Positions 58,247-64,000 of a stretch of 64,000 nucleotides of DNA are shown here, in pieces. The DNA comes from Halorubrum sp. 48-1-W (GTDB lineage Archaea; Halobacteriota; Halobacteria; Halobacteriales; Haloferacaceae). The stretch lies in NCBI RefSeq assembly GCF_003287355.1, contig NZ_QMIM01000025.1, forward strand, positions 1 to 64,000, given 5' to 3'. Position numbers and translations under genes: made by a program. The first letter of the stretch is position 1. Each line of letters starts with the position of its first letter. Below the pieces are notes generated by a model. The model made no database searches. It was not told the DNA's origin and saw only the letters and a list, made by a program, of their open reading frames with translations.

Positions 58247-58274
58247 AGTCGTCCGCGACCGGGGGTGACCGCCG

Positions 58275-58799
58275 GTGATCGCCGGGATCCTCGGGGACCT
58301 GTTCGGGTCGGGGACCGTCGACGCGCTGTTTCCCAACGGGGTCTCGCGGTACGCTATCGGGGGACTGCTCGTCGGGCTCGGCACCGTCCTGATCTACCTC
58401 GGGACGGGGATCACGGCGGGCGCGAGCACGTTCCTCGAGTCGACGCTCTCGTACGTCTCGGGGCGCTCACGGTTCACCCAGTACGTTGCGTCGCGCGACT
58501 GGCGCGTCGTGTTCACCCTCGGTATCGTCGGCGGGGCGGCCGTCTACGCGGTGGTCTATCAGGGCGATCCCTGGTCGATCGCGGGTAGCGGCTGGACCAC
58601 CGACGTCTCGCCGTGGCGGCTGTTCCTCGGCGGGATCTTCGTCGGGATCGGCACCCGCGTCGGGAAGGGGTGTACCTCCGGCCACGGGATCTGCGGCGTC
58701 GGCTCGGTCTCGCGCACCTCGCTCGTCGGCGTGGCGACGTTCCTCGTCGTCGCGATCCTGACCGCGAACGTCGTCTCGGCGCTGGGGGTGGGACTGTGA
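58275..58799 (+). CDS. YeeE/YedE-family sulfur transporter, first half (TsuA-like)
   Basis: A 174-residue membrane protein with about five hydrophobic helices, a half-size YeeE/YedE protein of the thiosulfate uptake family. The conserved Cys-containing motif GKGCTSGHGICGVG (Cys near residues 133 and 140) is present. Full-length bacterial TsuA has two such halves in one chain; here they are two genes. GTG 58275 is the start. The stop overlaps the second half's GTG (GTGA). Confidence 0.85.
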   Translation: MIAGILGDLFGSGTVDALFPNGVSRYAIGGLLVGLGTVLIYLGTGITAGASTFLESTLSYVSGRSRFTQYVASRDWRVVFTLGIVGGAAVYAVVYQGDPWSIAGSGWTTDVSPWRLFLGGIFVGIGTRVGKGCTSGHGICGVGSVSRTSLVGVATFLVVAILTANVVSALGVGL

Positions 58800-59254
58800 G
58801 CCGACACCCCCTCTTCATGCCGCTGATCCTCGTCGGCGGGCTCGTGTTCGGCTTCGGGCTCGGCTTCAGCCACATGGCCCGTCCGGAGGTCGTCCTCGCG
58901 TTCCTGACGTTCGACGACCTCGGACTCCTGTTCGTGATGTTCGGCGGCTCGATCGTCGCCGGGATCGCGTTCTGGACCCTCCCGAAACTGCGCGAGTCGG
59001 CCCCGCTCACGGGTCGCCCGTACGGGAGACGGCTGAAGTCGTTCGACCGGAACGTCCTCGTCGGCGGGTCGATCTTCGGCGTCGGCTGGGGGCTCTCCGG
59101 GATCTGTCCCGGGGCGGCCTACGCCAGCCTCGGTGTCGGCAACTGGCCGATCCTCTACGCGATCGGCGGGATGTTCCTCGGCGCGTACGCACAGGGCGTC
59201 TGGCGCAGCCGGGACGCCGACGACGCGTCCACTGCCGCACCGAGCGACGACTGA
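58796..59254 (+). CDS. YeeE/YedE-family sulfur transporter, second half
   Basis: A 152-residue membrane protein with about four to five helices. The family Cys motif GLSGICPGAAYASLG (Cys near residue 104) is in place. With the upstream half it makes a full transporter for thiosulfate or a similar sulfur compound. GTG 58796 overlaps the first half's stop (58797-58799). It ends with an acidic tail, then a degenerate 18 bp repeat before the M20 gene. Confidence 0.85.
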   Translation: MSRHPLFMPLILVGGLVFGFGLGFSHMARPEVVLAFLTFDDLGLLFVMFGGSIVAGIAFWTLPKLRESAPLTGRPYGRRLKSFDRNVLVGGSIFGVGWGLSGICPGAAYASLGVGNWPILYAIGGMFLGAYAQGVWRSRDADDASTAAPSDD

Positions 59255-59269
59255 CGGACGCGCCCGTCC

Positions 59270-59322
59270 ACACGCACCCTTCACTCATACGTACCCTTCA
59301 ACTCACACGCGTCCCTCGACTC
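59270..59322. repeat. 18 bp degenerate tandem repeat, three units
   Basis: Units 59270-59286, 59287-59304 and 59305-59322 (ACACGCACCCTTCACTC and variants). Intergenic, just upstream of the M20 peptidase start. Confidence 0.65.
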
Positions 59323-59342
59323 CCCCATCACGACACACCACC

Positions 59343-60632
59343 ATGACGGACGACTCATCCGATCCGACCGCACCGACCGAGGCCGTCGACGCCGGCCCGC
59401 CCGTCTCGACCGATCGGGTCGTCGATATCGCGACCGACCTGATCGGGTTCGACACGCGGAACCCGCCCGGCGACGTCCGCGACGTCGTCGCGTACGTCGA
59501 CGACCTCCTGACGGCCGCCGGCTTCGGTACCGAACGCGTCGCCACCGACCCGGCGAAGCCGAACCTGCTCGCGGTCCTCCCCGGTCGAGCGGACCGGACC
59601 CTGCTGTACGACGGTCACGTCGACACCGTCCCGTTCGACGCCGACGCGTGGAGCCACGACCCGTCGGGTGAACTCGTGGGCGACCGGCTCTACGGCCGCG
59701 GCGCGACCGACATGAAGGGGCCGCTCGCGGCGATGTTGGCCGTCGGGGAGGCGCTCGCCGTGGCGGACGCCGACCCGCCGGTCACCCTCGCGTTCGCGGT
59801 CGTGAGCGACGAGGAGACCGGCGGCGACGCCGGCGTCGACACCCTCGTCGCGCACGACGCGTTCGATCGGCTCGCGCCCGACGCCTGCGTCATCGGCGAG
59901 ACGACCTGTTCGCGTGGGCTCCACTCGGTCACCGTCGCCGACCGCGGGAGCATCTGGCTGACGCTGCGTGCCGAGGGCACCGCCGCGCACGGCTCCCGTC
60001 CGTCGCTCGGCGACAACGCGATCGACCGGCTCTGGGCGGCCGTCTCGCTGCTTCGCTCCCGGCTCACGGCCCGGGAGCTCGACCTCGACGCGACGCTCCG
60101 GCCGATCGTCGAGGAGTCGGTCGAGTACTACGAGCCGACGCTCGGCGCGGACGCTGCGCGCGACCTGTTCGAGCACCCGACGGTGAACCTCGGGACGATC
60201 GAGGGCGGCGAGGCGGTGAACACCGTTCCGGACGCGGCGACCGCCCGGCTGGACGTGCGGCTGACCGCCGGCGTCGAAACCGCGACCGTGCTCGCGGACG
60301 TCCGCGAGTGTCTCGCCGACTTCCCCGCCGTCTCCGTCGCCGACGTGAGCTGGTCCGTGGGAAGCTACGAACCGATCGACGGGCCCCTGGTCGACGCCGT
60401 GAGCACCGTGGCAGCCGACGTCTCCGGCGAGCGCATCTACCGTCGGAGCGCCACCGGCGGCGGGGACGCGAAGACGTTCCGACACGCCGGCGTCCCGACC
60501 GTGGAGTTCGCGTTCGGCACCGACACCGTCCACGCGGTCGACGAGTACACCACCCGCGAGGCGCTCGCGCGTAACGCCGCGGTGTACGCCCGAATACCGT
60601 CGGCGTGGGCGGGACGGTCCGAGGACCGGTAG
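59343..60632 (+). CDS. M20 family metallopeptidase (ArgE/DapE-like)
   Basis: A 429-residue zinc hydrolase of the ArgE/DapE/ACY1 family. The metal and catalytic blocks are visible in order: YDGHVDTVP (metal His, Asp), YGRGATDMKGPLAAM, SDEETGGDAG (catalytic Glu), ICVIGETTCS-like and HGSRPSLGDNAID. A lid domain follows (TVNLGTIEGGEAVNTVPDAATARLDVR). The family cleaves amide bonds in N-acyl amino acids or succinyl-diaminopimelate; the substrate is unknown. Start ATG 59343. Confidence 0.88.
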   Translation: MTDDSSDPTAPTEAVDAGPPVSTDRVVDIATDLIGFDTRNPPGDVRDVVAYVDDLLTAAGFGTERVATDPAKPNLLAVLPGRADRTLLYDGHVDTVPFDADAWSHDPSGELVGDRLYGRGATDMKGPLAAMLAVGEALAVADADPPVTLAFAVVSDEETGGDAGVDTLVAHDAFDRLAPDACVIGETTCSRGLHSVTVADRGSIWLTLRAEGTAAHGSRPSLGDNAIDRLWAAVSLLRSRLTARELDLDATLRPIVEESVEYYEPTLGADAARDLFEHPTVNLGTIEGGEAVNTVPDAATARLDVRLTAGVETATVLADVRECLADFPAVSVADVSWSVGSYEPIDGPLVDAVSTVAADVSGERIYRRSATGGGDAKTFRHAGVPTVEFAFGTDTVHAVDEYTTREALARNAAVYARIPSAWAGRSEDR

Positions 60633-60647
60633 GCCGTCGTCAGCCCG

Positions 60648-60670
60648 GAAGCGAGCCTTTATATCGCTTC
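60648..60670 (+). promoter_or_regulatory. TATA box enclosed by a perfect 7 bp inverted repeat, promoter of the second thioredoxin
   Basis: GAAGCGA (60648-60654) and TCGCTTC (60664-60670) flank CCTTTATA, which holds the TATA box. The ATG at 60687 is about 25 nt downstream, so the mRNA is leaderless. Same architecture as at 8895-8911. Confidence 0.6.
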
Positions 60671-60686
60671 GGAAGCAATAGTGTGT

Positions 60687-61061
60687 ATGAGTTCCAATAC
60701 TGGATCGACTCCGGAGGACCAGACGGCGGCCGTCTCGCGTGGCCGCCCGACCTCGCTCGCCGACGAGTCCGCCCTCGATGACTTCCTCGCCGGAACCGAC
60801 GCCGCGCTCGTCGAGTTCTACACCGAGGGGTGCGGCATCTGTGCGAGCATGGAGCCCGTCCTCGGCAACGTCGCCCGCGAGCTCGACGTCGACGTGGCGC
60901 TCGTGAACCCGCGCGACGACCCGCCGCTGGTCGAGCGGTTCGACGTTCGCAGCGTCCCGCTCTTCGTCCTCTTCGTCGATGGCGAGCCGGTCGCCCGCCG
61001 CGCTGAGGGGTTCATCCCCGGCGACGACCTCACAGCGTGGGTCCGCGAGGGCCTCGCGTAA
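60687..61061 (+). CDS. Thioredoxin family protein with CGIC active site
   Basis: A 124-residue thioredoxin-fold protein. The active site is CGIC (EFYTEGCGICASMEPV, Cys near residue 49), unlike the WCGPC of the first thioredoxin. SVPLFVLFVDGEPV gives the cis-Pro block. CGxC variants occur in thiol oxidoreductases. ATG 60687 with a well-placed TATA box. The inverted repeat around that box predicts tight regulation. Confidence 0.9.
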   Translation: MSSNTGSTPEDQTAAVSRGRPTSLADESALDDFLAGTDAALVEFYTEGCGICASMEPVLGNVARELDVDVALVNPRDDPPLVERFDVRSVPLFVLFVDGEPVARRAEGFIPGDDLTAWVREGLA

Positions 61062-61106
61062 CGGACCGGTAGTCGGATTTTTGTCCCCGGTCGACTCCGG
61101 GTACGC

Positions 61107-62324
61107 ATGGCGACCATCGCTCACGGGAAGTGGCGCGCGCTCGTTTTGGTCGGGATCGCGGAACTGTTCGCGATGACGCTCTGGTTCAGCGGCACGGCGG
61201 TGGGTCCGGAACTGGCCGAGGCGTGGAACCTCTCCGCCGCCGAGACGGCGTGGCTGACGAACGCCGTCCAACTCGGGTTCGTCGTCGGCGCGTTGCTGTC
61301 GGCGTCGCTCACCGTCGCGGACGTCGTTCCGCCCCGATACCTCTTCGCCGGCTCGGCGCTCACGGGCGCCGCCGTAACGGCACTCATCGCCGGCGCCGTT
61401 TCGAGCGGCCTCCCGGCCATCGTTCTCCGGTTCCTCACCGGCGTCACCCTCGCGGGCGTCTATCCGACGGGAATGAAGATGATGGCCGCGTGGTTCGACG
61501 AGGGGCGCGGTCTCGCCATCGGCGTCCTCGTCGGCGCGCTCACCGTCGGATCGGCGTCGCCGCACCTCCTCCGGGCGATCGGCGGTATCGGCCGCCCCGA
61601 TCTCGTCCTCTACGGGACCGCGGGGCTCGCGGCGCTCGGCGGGCTTCTCGTTCTCGCGTACGAGGACGGCCCCCACCAGCCCGAGACCTCCCCGTTCGAC
61701 CCCAGTGCGATCCGGCGTATCGTCACCGACCGCGGCGTCGTCTTAGCGAACGCCGGCTACTTCGGTCACATGTGGGAGCTGTACGCCGTCTGGACCTGGA
61801 TCCCGATATATCTCGTCGCCAGCCTCGAAGCCGGCGGCACGGCGAACCCGGAGCAGCTCGCTTCACTCCTGGCGTTCGGTACCATCGCGATCGGCGGCGT
61901 GGGGGCCTGGCTCGCGGGGTCGGCGGCCGATCGCTGGGGTCGGTCCCTGGTGACGAGCGTCTCCATGGGCGTCTCCGGCACCGCCTGTCTCCTCGCCGGC
62001 CTCGTCTACGGCTCGTCGCTTCTCGTCGTCGTCCCGTTCGTCCTGGTCTGGGGGTTCTTCATCGTCGCGGACTCCGCACAGTTCTCGGCGGCCGTCTCGG
62101 AACTCGCCGACCCGAGCTACGTCGGCTCCGCGCTGACGCTCCAGACCGCCGTCGGCTTCCTCATCACCATGGTCTCCATCCAGCTGATCCCCGCGGTTCG
62201 GAACGTCATCGGCTGGCGGTGGGCCTTCGTTCCGCTCGTCGTCGGTCCCCTCGTCGGGACGGGCGCGATGCTGTGGTTGCGGTCGCTCCCCGAGGCCACC
62301 CGACTGGCGAACGGTCGGCGGTGA
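61107..62324 (+). CDS. Major facilitator superfamily transporter
   Basis: A 405-residue membrane transporter with about 12 hydrophobic helices. Two MFS-type halves are visible, each with the loop after helix 2 (RFLTGVTLAGVYPTGMKMMAAWFDEGRG; GWRWAFVPLVVGPLVGTG near the end). Substrate unknown. Its nearest features are the thioredoxin gene 45 bp upstream and a convergent methyltransferase. Confidence 0.9.
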   Translation: MATIAHGKWRALVLVGIAELFAMTLWFSGTAVGPELAEAWNLSAAETAWLTNAVQLGFVVGALLSASLTVADVVPPRYLFAGSALTGAAVTALIAGAVSSGLPAIVLRFLTGVTLAGVYPTGMKMMAAWFDEGRGLAIGVLVGALTVGSASPHLLRAIGGIGRPDLVLYGTAGLAALGGLLVLAYEDGPHQPETSPFDPSAIRRIVTDRGVVLANAGYFGHMWELYAVWTWIPIYLVASLEAGGTANPEQLASLLAFGTIAIGGVGAWLAGSAADRWGRSLVTSVSMGVSGTACLLAGLVYGSSLLVVVPFVLVWGFFIVADSAQFSAAVSELADPSYVGSALTLQTAVGFLITMVSIQLIPAVRNVIGWRWAFVPLVVGPLVGTGAMLWLRSLPEATRLANGRR

Positions 62325-62336
62325 GGTTTCGTCCGC

Positions 62337-62894
62337 CTACGGCGCGAGCGCGACGACCGCGAACGTCTCCGTGCGCGTCGTCCCGTGGACGACCTCGAAG
62401 CCGGCTCCCTCGAGCATCGCGGTCGCGTCCGCGAGCGCGTACCGCTCGTCGAGCGGCGGCCCGGTGGCCCCGTCGCCGTCGGCGGTCCAGTCGAAGACGG
62501 CGAGGCGGCCGCCGGCGCGCAGGACGCGGGCGACCTCGGCGACCGCGTCGTCGTCGGCGAACTCGTGGAACGTCATCGTCGAGAAGCCGGCGTCGAGCGC
62601 GCCCGCGTCGAACGGGAGGTCCACCACGTCGCTCTCGACGAGTTCGACGTTCGCGGGGAGTCCCTTCTCGCGGTACGCCGCGTGCATCTCCGACTGGAGG
62701 TCGACGCCGTACATCGTCCCCACGTGGGGGGCGACGTCGTCGGTGTAAAAGCCCGTCCCGCTGCCGAAGTCGGCGACGGTCCCGTCCGGTGCGGGGTCGA
62801 CCGCGTCGACCAGCTCCTCGCGTGAGACCCAGGCGTAGCGCTCCGGGTCCTCGAGTTTCGCCGCCCTGCCGGCGTCGAACGTGTGAAATCCCAT
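62337..62894 (-). CDS. Class I SAM-dependent methyltransferase
   Basis: A 185-residue methyltransferase with the SAM-binding motif VADFGSGTGFYTDDVAPHVG (residues about 38-57), YGVDLQSEMHAAYREKG, and FSTMTFHEFADDDAVAEVARVLRAGGRLAVFDW. It lacks a clear substrate domain and may act on small molecules. ATG 62894 is placed by the conserved start MGFHTFDAGRAAKLEDPERY, typical of ubiE-like haloarchaeal proteins. TATTGTA (62902-62908) lies directly upstream. Confidence 0.85.
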   Translation of the reverse strand: MGFHTFDAGRAAKLEDPERYAWVSREELVDAVDPAPDGTVADFGSGTGFYTDDVAPHVGTMYGVDLQSEMHAAYREKGLPANVELVESDVVDLPFDAGALDAGFSTMTFHEFADDDAVAEVARVLRAGGRLAVFDWTADGDGATGPPLDERYALADATAMLEGAGFEVVHGTTRTETFAVVALAP

Positions 62895-62999
62895 GCGACT
62901 GTATTGTACCGACCGCGCAAAAATCGGTCGGTCCCTCCCTTCCTCGACGTCCACGGCTGGCGTCCGATCGGCGGCGGCGACCCCCGCCAACGCGGGGGA

Positions 63000-64000
63000 C
63001 TAGGGCTCCCCGTTCAACGCCTCGACGACGTCGTCGATCTCGCGCTCCGTCGAGATCGCGTGGACCGACACGCGGACCACGTCCGGGTGTGGGAGGTCGC
63101 GGATCACGATCCCGCGCTCGTGGAGTCGCTCGACGGTCGCCTCGGGCTCCGCCACCTCGAAGCTGACGAGTCCGGACTCGTACTCCCTCGGGCTCAGGAG
63201 GCGCTCCTCGTCGACGCCCTCCTTCAGACGGTCGGTGAGCGCCTCGATCCGGCTCTCGATCGCGTCGAGGCCGATCGACTCGACCGCGTCGATCCCCTCC
63301 ACCAGCCCGACGTGTGCCGCCGGGGTCGTGGTGCCGACCTCGAAGCGCTTCGCGCCCGGCGCGAACTCGATGTCGTGTGCGGTCGGGGTTTCCACGCCGC
63401 GGTAGCCGACGGAGCTGGGCGTCATCCCGTCGGCGACCGCGCGGTCGACGTAGAGGAAGCCCGCTCCCCACGGCCCGAGTAGCCACTTGTGGCCGGCGGC
63501 CGCGACCGCGTCGGCGCCCCACTCGTGGACGTCCACCGGGACCTGTCCCGGCGACTGGACCGCGTCGACGAGCGTGAACGCGTCCGCGTCGTTCGCGACC
63601 TCGACGAGTTCCCGGACGGGTAGGCGGGTGCCGTGCGTCCAGGTGATCGCGCTGAAACAGACGAGCCTCGCGTCCGCGACCGCGTCAGCGAACGCGTCGC
63701 GGTCGATCCGGCCGTCCTCGGTCTCGACGACGCGGACTTCGACGCCCGCCTCCTCCTCGAGCTGTCGCCACGGGAGCACGCCCGCCGGGTGTTCGACGTC
63801 GGTCCGGACGACGACGTCGCCGGGCTCCCAGTCGATCGCGGCGGCGATCCGCGCGATCCCGTCCGTCGTGCTCTCGGTCAGCGCGACCTCCTCGGGCTCG
63901 GCCCCGAGCAACGCCGCGATCCGCTCGCGGACCGTCTCGTAGGTCCCGAACGCGTGCTCGTACGGGTCCGTCTCGGCCACGTCGTACTCGTGGTTCGCGA
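63000..64000 (-). CDS. Class V aminotransferase (cysteine desulfurase-like), 5' end outside the window
   Basis: PLP-dependent enzyme of the class V family (cysteine desulfurase, selenocysteine lyase or serine-type aminotransferase). At least 333 codons lie in the window. Motifs include TESTTDGIARIAAAIDWEPGDVVV, DAVQSPGQVPVDV (PLP-binding Asp) and the Schiff-base lysine in VAAAGHKWLLGPWGAGFLYV. The frame remains open to the right edge, so the true N-terminus is beyond 64000; the GTG at 63980 is probably internal. A cysteine desulfurase would supply sulfur to the relay genes, but this is only suggested by location. Confidence 0.85.
   Translation of the reverse strand, partial: ANHEYDVAETDPYEHAFGTYETVRERIAALLGAEPEEVALTESTTDGIARIAAAIDWEPGDVVVRTDVEHPAGVLPWRQLEEEAGVEVRVVETEDGRIDRDAFADAVADARLVCFSAITWTHGTRLPVRELVEVANDADAFTLVDAVQSPGQVPVDVHEWGADAVAAAGHKWLLGPWGAGFLYVDRAVADGMTPSSVGYRGVETPTAHDIEFAPGAKRFEVGTTTPAAHVGLVEGIDAVESIGLDAIESRIEALTDRLKEGVDEERLLSPREYESGLVSFEVAEPEATVERLHERGIVIRDLPHPDVVRVSVHAISTEREIDDVVEALNGEP

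Noticed and set aside
1-64000. tRNA or rRNA genes
   Set aside because: I looked for cloverleaf-like and rRNA-like sequence in the intergenic spacers and found none. A covariance-model search would settle it.

Overview
This window is GC-rich chromosomal DNA from a haloarchaeon, most likely of the Halorubrum/Haloferacales type. Four things support this: proteins rich in Asp and Glu; archaeal-only informational genes (L21e, RNA polymerase Rpb4/RpoF, MptA); TATA-like boxes about 26-30 nt upstream of start codons, which implies many leaderless mRNAs; and frequent ATGA/GTGA stop-start overlaps. I see no rRNA, tRNA or CRISPR array. Most of the window is core metabolism and housekeeping, with two lower-GC patches (about 35.2-36.8 kb and 49.7-51.5 kb) that look acquired.

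Layout. 0-9.8 kb: a truncated CDP-alcohol phosphatidyltransferase, a PIN-like pair, an ITP/XTP pyrophosphatase, a SHOCT protein, a thioesterase, a photolyase, a fused FAD/Fe-S D-lactate/glycolate-type dehydrogenase, and an FtsZ-derived protein that has lost the GTP-binding signature and gained a zinc ribbon. 10-14.5 kb: a type IV pilus-like ATPase and its membrane platform. 14.5-21.5 kb: a flavin-reductase-like protein, thioredoxin, a lipoprotein, asparaginase, a YyaL-type protein and a TrmB regulator. 21.6-30 kb: a terminal-oxidase module with ba3-type subunits I and II, small subunits, a FixI/CcoI-like copper P-type ATPase, a SelW-like protein and a CtaA-CtaB heme synthase fusion. 30-35.2 kb: RibL and a JAMM protease (overlapping genes), an S1/OB/DHH nuclease, a secreted phospholipase-D-like protein and a cold-shock protein. 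35.2-36.8 kb: an IS200/IS605-like terminal hairpin, an NrnA-like DHH protein and a possible gene remnant. 36.8-42.4 kb: a HEAT-repeat protein, an old yellow enzyme, a coiled-coil protein, a TIM-barrel isomerase and a thioredoxin-reductase-like flavoprotein. 42.5-45.6 kb: a two-gene core-MetE locus beside a cobalamin-binding protein. 45.6-49.7 kb: the conserved archaeal block HemK2, MscS, KsgA, DUF655, RpoF, L21e. 49.7-51.5 kb: an orphan DNA cytosine methyltransferase. 51.5-59.3 kb: MptA followed by a sulfur-relay island (two TusA, an SQR/FCSD-like flavoprotein, DUF1641, DsrE, a rhodanese-metallo-beta-lactamase fusion and a split YeeE/YedE thiosulfate-type transporter). 59.3-64 kb: an M20 peptidase, thioredoxin, an MFS transporter, a methyltransferase and a class V aminotransferase that runs off the window.

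How the parts fit. The oxidase genes, copper ATPase and heme O/A synthase form one assembly unit for aerobic respiration. The sulfur island reads as a path from imported thiosulfate or sulfane sulfur, through rhodanese and DsrE/TusA carriers, to unknown acceptors. The two MetE-like proteins and the BtuF-like protein fit corrinoid-linked methionine synthesis. The least explained objects are the FtsZ-derived zinc-ribbon protein, the inactive MetE partner, the two-cysteine flavoprotein of the sulfur island, and inverted repeats straddling several TATA boxes.
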